From assembly GCA_947579605.1 (NCBI GenBank), contig OX388318.1, positions 8,742,001 through 8,806,000 on the forward strand: DNA of 64,000 nt, written 5' to 3'. The DNA comes from Athripsodes cinereus (lineage: Eukaryota > Arthropoda > Insecta > Trichoptera > Leptoceridae). The notes under the pieces were generated by a model. The model was not told the DNA's origin. It ran no database searches and worked only from the letters and a program-made list of their open reading frames with translations. The position numbers were made by a program, and so were the translations under genes. Below, piece after piece: positions 10,671 to 21,640 of the stretch. Position 1 is the first letter of the stretch; every line of letters begins with the position of its first letter.

Positions 10671-11820
10671 ATAAACTTGTGTTTGTGAGCATTATTAGGT
10701 GATTGTAATCATGGTAGGTAGGTACACGATATTTTTTTCATTATCTACTTAGAAATATATTACCTACTAATTTCTTAAATATTTATTATGAGTTAGCTCC
10801 GAATATGGACTCAATTACTTACATTTATATACATTCATTCCGGTTTATTCACGAATAAAATGTGACAAGGACTTCTCTCATTAGTACCTATATATAATAA
10901 GAGTTTTAAGTAATCATCATTACGTAGAATTTGCTGATATGTTTGTATCAATATAATATATTATGCGCTCTAATTGAATTCGCAATTCTTAAACTTGTGT
11001 CTGCAATCATCTGTGTAAGTAGTCAGTTTGATCCAAAGACATACATAAAAAGACTGCGTACTTTTTGATCCAATCCAAGGAAAAATATACCTACTTTTTC
11101 GTCGACGGAGAAAGATCTATATTTAGGTATATGAAAAAATAAAATGTACCGTGTGAAATGAAAATTGTTAGGATTTTGTCACTTTTCTAGCATATTGGCA
11201 GTACATACAAGTGATAAATCATAGTAGGTTTCTATAGAACTAATTTTGTTTTAGAAAGGGGCAGCAACATAACATATCTACTATCTTAGATGGTAATTTT
11301 TTTGAAGGAAGTGCACAATCTTGTTAAATAATATAATGTCTTTGGTCTTGTCTGGTACGTTCTGATTGTGACGCTGCTTTTTGAAGTCAAGAGTTCACTG
11401 AACCTCCATAAATTAAGAAGAACCTGATATTATTTGATGGAATTGACGAGTATTTAAAAGATTTATGTCTTAATTATTTAAACATTTATTGCAAATGCAA
11501 TATACTGAAGGATTTTTTTTAACTCTTCCCTTTACGACGATTTTAATGAACTAGTAAGTCTTGATTTGTATCTGATAATGGTTGAGTGACTTGACTAGAA
11601 GAAAGTGTAGCATCTTTTTGTTAGCCAAATGCGTCGACTGGCTGTTATGTATCGTTGATAAACTCGATGTCTTCGAACAGCAAAAAGGTACCATTCTTCT
11701 AAAGATTCTCAGAATAAACATTCATTATACATTGTGATACATGTCATATTATGAAAATAAATTGCTGTATTTTTTCAGGGAACACATTACAGAATACTTG
11801 CAGGTACAATAATTATTATT
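10671..11820. other. Gene-free AT-rich stretch
   Basis: No gene, RNA or repeat recognised in this 1.1 kb. Confidence 0.35.
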
Positions 11821-11968
11821 ATTAAATTAAAAAATAAAATAAACATTGTATTTTCCACTCAATTAGTATTGTTACTGATGATGGAACAAGAAGTTCCGAA
11901 AACAATAAAACTAAATACAGTTATTTGAGTGGAAAATACAATGTTTCTTTTTATTTTTTAAAATTAAT
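11821..11968. repeat. Palindrome with hammerhead-like core
   Basis: An inverted repeat of about 50-bp arms. The inner 19 bp are perfect (CATTGTATTTTCCACTCAA facing its complement at 11924-11942); the outer AT-rich parts pair with small indels. The centre holds CTGATGA (11875-11881), a stem GGAAC/GTTCC (11883-11897) and GAAA (11898-11901), the order found in hammerhead ribozyme cores. Against it, one extra T separates CTGATGA from the stem, and TATTGT/ACAATA just outside the core can pair as a plain hairpin instead. Penelope-like retroelements are known to carry hammerhead motifs, but no such ORF adjoins. Confidence 0.6.
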
Positions 11969-12129
11969 AATGAATATGAAATTCCACAGTGTTAATCACG
12001 AAACATTCGAAAAATTACAATAGTTATTGTCAAAATAATAAATTGTAGGTTAATGTGTAGGTACGTGTGTACCTGCTCATAGAAAATTGTTTTAATTCAT
12101 CGTAGATTCCTCGAAACAGAATATGTTTC

Positions 12130-12260
12130 CAAGTCTGTAAGTTTTAGAGCGTTCTGTTAAAGCCAAGTCTTCGTAAAAAAATCACATAGGTATAAGCATT
12201 TAAACGCAGTTGTACCACCCATCCTGAACGTCGTATTTTTTATATCACAGAGGAAAATAT
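12130..12260 (+). repeat. Family A repeat, degenerate
   Basis: Contains TCTGTAAG, GTTCTGTTAAAGCCAAGTCT, CCACCCATCCTGAACG in the family's sense order; the 3' terminus is missing. Confidence 0.5.
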
Positions 12261-12396
12261 CTCTATGACATTCTCTCTTATTCCAGGAGTGGAATAAATG
12301 TTAACGCATGTCCTAAGTAAAAATATTTGAATGAAATTTTTAAACAATTATCTCGATTCACCAAATATATGCAGGTAGGAACTTAGTATGTACTTA

Positions 12397-13313
12397 CAGT
12401 GGTACCTCGACATACGAGTTTGATTCATTCCGCAACATTGCTCGTATTTCAAATTTACTAGTATCTCGAAGCAAATTTCCCCATTGAAATGAATTCAACT
12501 GCCATTAATCCGTTCCAGCCCCCAAAATGTCACCCCAGTTATTTTTGTTACGTGTTTTTGAATAAGAAAAATGTACTTTATTCTTTTCCATCATCCGTAG
12601 GCCACTATTTGGGCACTTGGAATCGTCAGTTTTTACAATGTTTTTTCTTTTTAACAAATTGAAAAAATCACTTTCAGTAACATCATACATATAGGAAACG
12701 ACAAAAAAAATACAAAAAAGAATTATGTAGTATATCAAAGTTATTTCAAGTATAAAGGGCTCAAAAATAACTTCACGTCAGTATATTCAAATCAATATAA
12801 ACAAATGAGTCAAATTGAATATAAATCGGTCAGTGCTAAATAGGGTGAACAGTCCCATTTAGCATTTCGTCAATGTTGTACTTATGACAAATGACATATA
12901 CTAATGACAAATATTGTACAAAAACATAATAAAAGAGAATGTAAAGAAATAATCCACATTTATGAAGTGTTACTTTCGCTTAACTTTCGTCACTTCTTTT
13001 CTTTTCACTGGTCTTTGCCTTTTTCACCACGCTTTTCTCACTTTCACCTGTAGGCCGTTTAAAAAAAACATGTCCAATGAAGTTTGTTTCTTCCTCCTTA
13101 TCAGAATGTTCCGGAAATGAGTTAGGCACGTGGATTCACGTGGGAAAGCGTGACGCGCAGTCCATGTGTGTGTGTGTGATTGTGGCCCACCCGCTAAGCC
13201 GATTGCTCGTATCTCAAATTTTGCTCGTATTTCAAAGCAAAAATTATCTCGCTCGACGGCTCGTATCTCAAAAAACTCGTATGTTGGGGCACTCATATGT
13301 CAAGGTACCACTG
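12397..13313. mobile_element. Tigger/pogo-like DNA transposon remnant (917 bp with an insert)
   Basis: Ends CAGTGGTACCTCGACATACG and CAAGGTACCACTG form an inverted repeat, and both sides are bordered by TA (12395-12396, 13314-13315), the target of Tc1/mariner-type elements. Subterminal repeats ATACGAG and TATCTCAA recur on both flanks, as in Tigger-like elements. No intact transposase is visible. The middle is split by a LINE 3' end (about 12570-12885), so without that insert the element would be about 600 bp. Confidence 0.82.
12570..12885 (-). mobile_element. LINE 3' end inserted in the Tigger-like element
   Basis: On the minus strand it runs from the ORF end (ATTGACGAAATGCTAAATGG, nearly identical to 17375-17395) through the 3' UTR block CTGACGATTCCAAGTGCCC and GGCCTACGGATGATGG to an A-rich end near 12573. 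It belongs to the same LINE family as the 16.5-17.7-kb copy and is strongly 5' truncated. Confidence 0.78.
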
Positions 13314-13315
13314 TA

Positions 13316-13720
13316 CTTAATTCTGTAAAACATTGTTCTCATATAGATAGATATAGTACCTTCCCATATAATACCCAAAAATTCATCACAAATTATCTTT
13401 CAAATTTAAAATGACTCGGTAAATTGCAGGACGAAAATCCACGAAATAAAACAAATTAACAGAAGAACTTGTATGACACAACGTCACGTTGATTGGTTCG
13501 CGAATGATAAGCTATTCTGGAAACTGTCCAATTAGGAATGAAATGCCTTATTCGTAATTCCAAATTATTTGTGCACTGTTCGAATCTTGAATTGTTGTTT
13601 CTTGTGAACGCGTTCCATGGAACATGGCTGTTTTTTTATATAGACCACACAATATAAAATTGTCTGAAAACTTGTGTTTCTACCGCAATATCTGATTTCG
13701 TCATACGTATATATATATAT
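13316..13720. other. Gene-free spacer
   Basis: No gene or repeat recognised; a short (AT)n run lies at about 13708-13721. Confidence 0.35.
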
Positions 13721-13920
13721 TATGTAGACATAACATGTATTGACAATTTACACAGATCAGACAAAAACTATTATGATGCACTTACACATATAATACACCA
13801 TTCATGTAAAACCTAGACATTCATTCATGTAACACCTAGACATAGAACAATTTGAATAAGGTTATTCTTCTCAATGACCTGGCCGGGAATTGAACCCGGG
13901 GCATCGTGATTCAAAGACAC
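13721..13920 (-). repeat. Family C SINE copy with an internal duplication
   Basis: On the minus strand the partial tRNA-like head reads TTGAATCACGATGCCCCGGG then TTCAATTCCCGG (B box), followed by the body GTGTTACATGAATG and the tail CTGTGTAAATTGTC. The block CATGTAAAACCTAGACATT is repeated (about 13803-13850), a local duplication absent from the copy at 15993. The 5' part with the A box is missing. Confidence 0.72.
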
Positions 13921-13984
13921 TTACATTTAATTTTTTTCATAAAATTACTGTAAATTTTAATATTTTTGTCGTATCTAGCAAAGA

Positions 13985-14166
13985 ATTTGAGGTAGCTGTA
14001 GGCCGGTAGCTTTATCATAGTAAAGTCTTAGATTATCAATCAAGAGATCCCGAGTTCAATTTTTCCAGCTTCCTACCTATTCCACCTTCACGATACAATT
14101 GCTTCCTGTGAGGATGTTTAGGGCTGTATTTTAGTTTCTTAGAAACCCAGAATCATCTCATAAAAA
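13985..14166 (+). repeat. Degenerate tRNA-derived SINE (family B relative)
   Basis: GATCCCGAGTTCAA resembles a decayed B box, and the tail GGGCTGTATTTTAGTTT with AGAAACCCAGA resembles the 3' part of family B at 39400-39465. Divergence is high. Confidence 0.4.
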
Positions 14167-15930
14167 AATAACATTTTATAGCATGCTTTTTACGTTAAAT
14201 ATGGTGAAAAAATAATCATTAATAATGAGTATTATAATATTTTATTAATAGTATAAACACTGCTTGTCCTGCAAGAACTGAAAGAAGAAGGCTATTAATC
14301 ATTTATTTATGAATAAACTAAGAAACACAGTAAACTATTAATGTATGATTGTATGAACAACAAAAATACGTTATGGCATATATCGGTTCGTAAGAACCGG
14401 TAACAAACTTTTATTTCGAAAACAATTTGATTATTTGTTTATTGTAATATGTAATTATATTAGATGAATGAGGCAGTCACGTGTGGAAATAAATTAATTT
14501 GTAATTAAAATTAAATTAAAATGATAATAAAAAAAACTACATTATTACATTCAATGTATCTGTTTCACTCCAACTTTGATGGTTCATTAAATTTGTAGAA
14601 ATATCCCTACATTACTTCTATTATATTGGCGGCTTAAACAAACTAGAAGTAATGAATGCTGCCTTTTTGTAATGGAAATACAAAATTAAATTACTATAAT
14701 TACTAGCTGTTGTATCTAATGCATCAAACAAATAGATAATGATTATAATTGGAATGTAGGTACCTAACTATTTATATACAATTACTTAAAAAAATCGTGT
14801 TGCATCTAGAATTTTATGCAGAGTAGAATTTTATTTTAGACGTAAGTGAAAACATAAGTTTTCATTTTTTATTGTGTTTATATTTAACTAATGAGTTTTC
14901 TGTTCTATTGAGAGAGATTTTTGTTTAACATCACAAGACGCTTGATAGCTCAGGTAATGTGAATCACAAGATGTATATTTGGTATATACCCTAAATCACA
15001 TGGAATAATCTAACTCACTTTGATAGATAGATTGAAGGACGACGTGGTTCTGATAAAAGGCACACCTCGTGTGGTTATGCAATGTAGGTATAAGACTGGA
15101 CTGGAATGAGAATTATGGAGGAACTGATCCATACCTTTGCAAGAGTAATCACTAACGCTGGGGAAACCTTATATGGCACAAGGAGAAGAAGGAAATTCAG
15201 AGGCAGCGTGGTCCTAGTAGAAGGCAAAGGTATGTCGGCAGCGCAACATAAGAGATTGAATCTTCATTTTTTCCCCTAAATCCTACACTTCATTGAACTG
15301 TATAAATTTTATTAGTCGCGGCGCTGGTTGCTTTGTGATGATGTCCAGGTGAAATATAGGTCTATGAGTCTTAACTGTATAGAACAGAATACTTGGGTAT
15401 TCGGAAGATTGAAAATTAATTTAATGAATTATCATTGTTTTATTTTTCTCACCATTTTTGTTTGTGCCTACATGATGTCTAGTGAAAGCAATTTGTCTAA
15501 AACGGATGCATAAAATCAACGCGCGAGATTTCAATTTTGTTTTTTGGTAATTATTAATATAATGTGATAGATAGGTACATAGTATGAATGCTGAGGATGG
15601 TGAAAATTATGATCAGATCACGAAACCAATCACAATTATCTTTTTAATTCATTTTATGAAAGTGTTCAGCTTTTGTATTACTGCGATTAAATCGATTTAT
15701 CTGAAATAGATTAACGTATGTTATTTACTCGTTGATTACTATAATAATGTAGTTCTGTTTGATATATTTTTCCACGGGCTATTGAGCGTGTAATTTATGT
15801 TTGATTTGTTTTAAAATATTATTAATTTGATTAAGGTTATTACATGAATATACCATAGAAATATTTTACAAATTACATTCTCAGCTAATAGATACCTTCT
15901 TAATTGAGATAAACTAAAAAAAAACCTATT
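14167..15930. other. Gene-free stretch with possible LINE traces
   Basis: No gene supported. Around 15060-15270 the sequence is less AT-rich (ACACCTCGTGTGG, GAGGCAGCGTGGTCC) and may be a decayed retrotransposon C-terminus, but I could not find a convincing frame. Confidence 0.3.
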
Positions 15931-15985
15931 TGCTGTCTCAGCATTTTACTCAAGTGGGGTAGCCACTAAATGTTCTGAACATACA
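15931..15985 (-). repeat. Family A repeat, short fragment
   Basis: CAAGTGGGGTAGCCA matches the antisense 3' end of family A. Only this piece remains. Confidence 0.4.
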
Positions 15986-15992
15986 TCTGCAC

Positions 15993-16215
15993 AACCGGTG
16001 TGGCGTGGAGGCTAACGCACTTGCTTTTGAGTCACTAGGTCCCGGGTTCGACCTTTTTCAGATTGTCCTGGGTCTGGGTGTTACATGTATATGTGTGTAG
16101 TGCATTGTATACCTATATGTGTATCGTCGCGTTAGTACCCATAATACAAGATTCATATCTTAGTTTGGGACTAGCTCGGTCTGTGTGAATTGTCTATACA
16201 TGTTATGTTATATAC
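15993..16215 (+). repeat. Family C SINE, nearly full length
   Basis: The tRNA-like head carries an A box-like TGGCGTGGAGG and a B box-like GGTTCGACCTT spaced about as in a tRNA gene. The body continues with CCTGGGTCTGGGTGTTACAT, CGTCGCGTTAGTACCCATAA and ends with TCTGTGTGAATTGTCTATAC. The same body and tail are seen at 51146-51220 and, inverted, at 53190-53502. Such SINEs are transcribed by Pol III and copied by LINE machinery. Confidence 0.82.
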
Positions 16216-16551
16216 TGTCATTTTTATGATAAAAACATAAAACAGGAATTTATATGTGTTGAATTGATTTTATTTTGAAATTTTAAAATTTATTTTTTTT
16301 CACTTACCTATTTTAGAGGCATTTTTTTATCAAAAAATTAATTTATTTTTTTATCAATATTGTAATTTTAACTGAATGAATAAATATACAGTTATGCTTG
16401 AAATAGTTGATATTAGGTATGGCGAATATTTAATAGATGAATATTTACGAAACAAAATGTTTTACTAATTACTACAAAAATAGAATCAGAAGTGTACATA
16501 TTCCAGGAACGTGTGTAATAAAAAATATTATTAATAAATTAAGTAATATTA
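16216..16551. other. AT-rich spacer before LINE copy
   Basis: Nothing recognised apart from T- and A-rich tracts. Confidence 0.35.
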
Positions 16552-17418
16552 TTGTTGCTACGAGATTCATCTTTCACTACATCTACATCTCTCTTAATTA
16601 GGGATGATAAATCTAAAGAAAAAGTTGTAGAAAATGTTCACATGGTGTTAGATCGCATGGGTGAATGGTTCAGTGCCAACGGTCTCGTGCTTAATGTGAC
16701 GAAAACAAATACCGTTCATTTCTCTCTGAGAAAGAATACAAATGCTGACCCAGTGATAGCGTCACTGTGTGAGCAAGGGTTGCAGACAACTAGGGAGACA
16801 AAATTCCTAGGTGTGACAATAGATGAAAAATTGCAATGGTCACCACATATTGAATGTATTTCTAAAAAATTGTGCTCTGCAATCTACGCCATTAGAAAAA
16901 CTAAAGAAGTTTGTGGATTTGATGCAGCCAAATTTGTTTACTTTGCATATTTTCATAGTATCATGTCCTATGGAGTATTGTTCTGGGGAAGGGGAGCTGA
17001 CTGGAATAGAGTATTTATATTACAAAAAAGGGCAGTACGAGAACTAATGAATATAAAACCCAGAGATACATGTAAGATTGCCTTCAGTGAACTGGGAGTA
17101 CTTACATTACCAAGTTTATACATATATGAGTGCCTACTTTATTCCTATAAGAACATATCTAATACGCCCCTGAACTCAGACTATCACAAATACAATACTC
17201 GTTGTAAGCGAGATGTAAGACCCCTAGAACATAGATTGGCTAAAGTTTCAAAAAGCTTTATTTGTCTTAGCATAAGTTTATATAATAAATTGCCCAGTAA
17301 TATTAAGGCACTCAATTATGTAGAATATCAGAGAGAAGTGAAAAGGTATCTTGTTGGAAAAGCTTTTTACAATATCGACGAAATGCTAAATGGGACTGTT
17401 CAGTCTAATTGGCATTGA
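16552..17418 (+). pseudogene. LINE ORF2 C-terminal half, open but truncated
   Basis: A 288-codon open frame; homology to the other copy begins at TSLLIRD, immediately after the catalytic FADD box, so the active-site aspartates themselves are lost. Following landmarks are GEWFSANGLVLNVTKTN, FLGVTIDEKLQW, YAIRKTKEVCGFDAA, MSYGVLFWGRGADW, FILQKRAVRELMNIKPRD, YNTR, RPLEHRLAKVSKSF and FYNIDEMLNG. The lack of stops over 280 codons indicates a fairly recent insertion. The annotated ATG and the first ~12 codons are flanking sequence. No enzyme activity is expected. Confidence 0.9.
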
Positions 17419-17665
17419 TTCAAATTCATTTATTTATGTATAATTATTAGAATTTATTTTTTACATACACTGACGAGAAGTTATTTTGGGCCTTTTACAC
17501 TCGAAAAACTTTGATTCAATGGAATTTCTTTATTTATTTATTCATTGTATGGTTGTAATTTGATTATTTTGTCATTTGTAAAAAAAAAAAAAACTATATA
17601 ATTGTCTGACGATTCCAAGTGCCAAATCAATGGCCTACGGATGATAAGAAAGAATAAAGAATAAA
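16552..17665 (+). mobile_element. 5'-truncated Jockey/CR1-like LINE
   Basis: The copy runs from inside the RT domain (about 16588) through the ORF2 stop at 17416-17418 and a ~245-bp 3' UTR to an A-rich tail near 17665 (GAAAGAATAAAGAATAAAG). The UTR contains CTGACGATTCCAAGTGCC and GGCCTACGGATGATAAGAA, found also near 12590-12640. AGATTC on both sides (about 16563 and 17664) could be a short target duplication, but this is weak. Of the LINE copies here it is the least damaged. Confidence 0.88.
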
Positions 17666-17775
17666 GATTCTGAGTAAGTATTTTTAAAATAACTGATAAA
17701 GTATTTTTATATTTACTTATTATTGCGCATCTACTTCTACTCCTATTTTCAGATCATGCACACATACAGTGACAA

Positions 17776-17850
17776 AAATATTTATTTATTTATTTATTTC
17801 ACAATCCACGGCGTGAGCCTTTTACATGCACATACACTTTGTTAAAAAAC
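17776..17850 (-). repeat. LINE 3' tail fragment, (AAAT)n
   Basis: The tract ATTTATTTATTTATTTATTT is followed by CACAATCCACGGCGTGAGCC and TTTTACATG. On the minus strand this is a 3' UTR end with a tandem AAAT tail. A related end occurs at 27280-27340. Confidence 0.5.
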
Positions 17851-19480
17851 CAAATAATATGATCAGTATGAATAGTTTATGTACAAGCAAGTTTTTCGCG
17901 AAAACAGCGATATTTCCAAGTGATGATTATACAGAAATTGATGTAATTTACTTTGGACTTTCTTATTACAAAAGACAGATTTATATAAATTAATTGAATA
18001 TCCAATAACAATTAACATTTAATTACAAGTTTATTGCTAGTTTATAAGTTAACTAGGTATTTATTATTCTCAACGCAATCTATAAAAGTGACTGGAAAAA
18101 TCATTCGTATAAAAAGTTTTCTTTAAAGGAGTTGGATTTGTATAATAAATTCTGCAGTGAAGTATCGAAGTGTCCCGTTGATTTTATGCTCATTATTACC
18201 ATTTGTAACTCAATGATGGAGTATCTGGACATAAATTATTAAAGGAAATTGATTCCTCAACCACGAAAAAAAAACGTTGACGAAGATCTTGAGATAAATT
18301 TCTATTTTATTGATGTTTCCAATGACATTCAATTTCATAGTGATGCATTTTAAAGCATTGGTGACTGATAATTGATGTCAATCTATTTATTATTCTATCA
18401 ATTCCATCATAATATGGGAGATATGCAATCCAATAAGTCCGCTTTGATGTGGCAATCGGGGTAACATATCGCGGTTTCGCGCTTTATCATACTTACTTTG
18501 CCCGGAGTCATGAATAAGCTTGAACTGCTTTTACTACCTACAATTAATAAACATTTTCTTTAAATGATATTAAATTGAGAAAAAATGCTTATTAAATACA
18601 CAGAAAAGTTATAAAAAATTCATAAAAAAAATTTAGTCTCCAATTTCTTATGGGGTTTTGCCCGTGTTTAACAAACAGGTAGGCAATAAAATGAACCATT
18701 TTTAAGTTTATTTTTATTGTTAATGAACTTAAATTCAGTTTCAATGTAGTTAAATTCAGTACCGTACAATAGATTATCGAACTATTCAATTTAACAGTTA
18801 CATGACAAGAAATAATAAAAAAAAAACAGGCCAGCAAATTAAAAACTGTGCTGTTTACCGGCGCCCTCAAGATATTAATCTAAGTATGTAGGTACTGTAA
18901 AACGGTACCAAAATCAAGTCATCCATCATTATCATCATTTGTTAAAAATATGAAATTCTATCCTCTTGAGAGGCACATCGATGACGTGATGAGGCTCATC
19001 GTAGTTCATAAGTAGAGCGGTATCTATCTTAACGATGAATCCATGTAGAATTTTAATAGATGAGAATCAGTAGAAGTTGTAATAAAAAGTGTATGAAAGA
19101 AAAAATAAAACCTAAACATAATCTACGGATGGATATAAATAAAGTAAGGATCACATTCAGTTGTTATTTATAAATGTATAAAGGCTTTACATAGTAGGTA
19201 AGTACGATATAAATGCAATCGGTTAATTGCAGAAACGTGTCGTACATTCGTAATACCAATGTAAAATGTACTTAGCAATACATTACACTGCTACACAACA
19301 TCCAATGTCTTCGCACTATTTGGTACATAATTGGATTGGTAATGTACGATTTTATAAGATACAATTATTTATAAATAATTATTAATAAATTATTTAACTA
19401 CAAGTTCACGTCCTTTACATGGTATCTAGAGAATATTAAGTTTGGTTCATAGGTATTTATATTTCCCTTTATATAAGGAG
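17851..19480. other. Gene-free stretch with a possible decayed retroelement
   Basis: No intact gene. On the minus strand between about 18470 and 18280 one frame reads TYWIAYLPYYDGIDRIINRL, faintly like a Penelope-type RT segment, but it ends in a stop and no second motif supports it. The 92-codon minus frame at 18592-18870 is featureless. Confidence 0.3.
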
Positions 19481-19484
19481 TTAC

Positions 19485-19595
19485 AATCCATTGGATTGGT
19501 CTGCAACGAGTTTGGTTTTTCTTCTCCATTCCTCCCTATTCTCAGCCAGTCTTTTCAGCTCTACGTATGAGCCACAGTTAAGTCCCTCTTTTTCC
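19485..19595 (-). pseudogene. RTE-B C-terminus, short copy
   Basis: On the minus strand GGCTCATACGTAGAGCTGAA and GAGAATAGGGAGGAATGGAG match the copy at 37425-37775, ending in the same CAATCCAATGGATTG block before a short TATA-type tail. It is 5' truncated at about 19595. Confidence 0.75.
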
Positions 19596-19983
19596 TTATG
19601 CAAAATATTTTGGTAGAGGTGAAGCGATGAGCTTATTGTGAGGTAAATAATTGAAACTTTAATTTATTTTTCAAAATTTTTTCCAGCATGCCTGTTCAAT
19701 AGTTGACAGAGAAAATATTTATATCTGCAATTTTTTTAAATCATTATTTATATCAACAAAATATGCAACTGTTAGCTTGAGAGTTTCATGTCAATGACCC
19801 GCAATCGAATGAATTATGTGGACAATATATAGCTCAATATAGATAAAAAATCGGCATGTGGTTAGTAGATATAGGCTGAAAATCTGAATAAAAGTGAAAA
19901 ATTATCGAATTAAAATATACATGTTTTTGGAGCGTCAAAGCTTGAGCAATATTTTTCAGTGACTTTATTCATAAAATCATACT

Positions 19984-20236
19984 TATATAATGAGTTGCAA
20001 TCCATTGGATTGGTCTGCAACGAGTATGGACTTTCTTCTCCATTCCTCCCTATTCTCAGCCAGTCTCTTCAGCTCTACGTATGAGCCACAGTTTATGTCC
20101 CTCTTCAGTTGGTCCATATAAGCATCTCTCGGTCGACCTCTGCCATTTGTGCCTTCGGTCCTACCCTCTGCGATGGCGATGAGCAGTCCTGGGTGCCTGA
20201 TGTTGTGGCCAATCCAGTTAGCTGCTACTCGCATTT
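19984..20236 (-). pseudogene. RTE-B ORF C-terminus
   Basis: An 83-codon frame: ANWIGHNIRHPGLLIAIAEG, then NGRGRPRDAYMDQLKRD, YVELKRLAENREEWRR. W-I-G-H, GRGRPR and a final A-E-N-R-x-x-W-R are hallmarks of the region after the RT domain in RTE-type LINE proteins. The 3' end lies close after the stop (CAACTCATTATATAAG), which fits the very short 3' UTRs of RTE elements. The 5' end is truncated at about 20236. Its function in the parent element would be retrotransposition; this copy is inactive. Confidence 0.85.
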
Positions 20237-20491
20237 AATTGTTTCCCCTATTCATAGAAATTTCTTCATGAGCACGATTTGTCAATAACTAAAACATATT
20301 TATTTTTATAGAGATATTTATCCTGATCTATAGTCATAAAAATCACACTAGATATAATTAATTGCCTCTACCTAAGATTATGTATAAATCTTAATAAAAA
20401 CTTCATAATAATTATTATTTAAGTACCTACTAACGATTTTTCTCACTATAGCATGACAGAGAGGACAAGCAGTTAATAATATTGTATTCTA

Positions 20492-20499
20492 GAACACAT
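20492..20499. other. 8-bp target-site duplication, left copy
   Basis: GAACACAT directly precedes TAGTGATGTAA and is repeated exactly at 20886-20893. Confidence 0.92.
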
Positions 20500-20885
20500 T
20501 AGTGATGTAAGGAATGCGTGATTTTGGATATTCGCGAATGCGAATGCAAATATTTGTTGCCGACATTCGCGAATTCGAATAGCGAATATTGACTTGCTTA
20601 AATTTCTACAATTGCTCAAACGTTAAAATTTCTGCCCCACCGTCGCCGAATTTTCAAAATGGTATAGGAATTTAAAATATTTCAAGACTCCTCGGTTTTC
20701 TTACAGAATATTTTCTTGCAATACCTTTTTCTACAATGTACCGGGTAAGTATCCGGTACTTTTTAACGAATATCCGATATTTTATTACCATAATAATATT
20801 CGCAAAACATTCGCATATTTTTTGCGAATACTTATAAATCAGCGAATATTCGCGAATGCGAATACGAATATTCGTTACATCACTA
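20500..20885. mobile_element. hAT-type MITE (386 bp)
   Basis: The ends are inverted: TAGTGATGTAAGGAAT at left and, read inward from the right, TAGTGATGTAACGAAT. Perfect 8-bp duplications GAACACAT flank it, the size made by hAT transposases. Subterminal palindromic motifs (TATTCGCGAATGCGAAT and variants) are repeated near both ends and may be transposase binding sites. There is no transposase. The 73-codon minus-strand frame inside is composed of these repeats and is not a gene. Confidence 0.93.
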
Positions 20886-20893
20886 GAACACAT
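20886..20893. other. 8-bp target-site duplication, right copy
   Basis: GAACACAT, identical to 20492-20499. Confidence 0.92.
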
Positions 20894-21210
20894 GTATGTT
20901 AATAGCCATCTTCACTTACCTACTAGTTAAGTTGCAGTACACACCTATACCTATATTATAATAATAATAAACTACAAATTATGCAAATTCACAAGACACA
21001 TGTTACCATTTAAGGGATGCTTGAATTACCTACATACTGCTCGCTACATGGTAATTCTATGGTAAGGATATATATGTAAGTATTCCTTACTATCTACATA
21101 CCGAGCTGGGTATTAACGATTAACTAGTTAATTAACTTCTGTTAAACTGAGATTAATATTGTTAATTTAATCTCATATTTTAATTTGTAATGTTAACTTC
21201 CGTTGAAATA

Positions 21211-21322
21211 AACAGGAGAACATGCATGAAGAATTGTATGACAGTGATGGAAGCGGAAGATGACTGCAAGGATGGAAGGAAGTGGCACTCGATCCTTTCT
21301 GCCTACTCCGCGAGGGAATGTA
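21211..21322 (+). pseudogene. RTE-A ORF C-terminus, degraded copy
   Basis: The plus frame reads RRTCMKNCMTVMEAEDDCKD and then GRKWHSILSAYSARE, matching the copies at 57933 and 22266. The stop codon and tail have mutated. 5' truncated. Confidence 0.7.
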
Positions 21323-21640
21323 TCATGTATGTAAGTATGAAATAAACATTCGTTACGTGAGTTTGTTACTTTAACTAGGGGAGTGGATGATTGTTCAGAG
21401 ATTGGTACCTACCTACCCATTTCATATACTAGTTAAAAAAATAGTATCAATGAATGTTTTTATATATTTGTTCTTTTTGCACATTACTAACAATCTACAC
21501 ATTTTCAAAAAAATATTTTTCATAAACAACTTAACAGATAAGGAAGTTAACTGTTTCGTTAGAGGATTGACAATAAATTGAGTTGAATTTTAGATTAACG
21601 GTGAAGAGTATCTATTTAAGATCCCCTTAGAAAAATTCAT

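Noticed and set aside
18280..18470. Penelope-like RT fragment (LPYYDGIDRII)
   Set aside because: Only one faint motif, an early stop and no GIY-YIG endonuclease remnant nearby.
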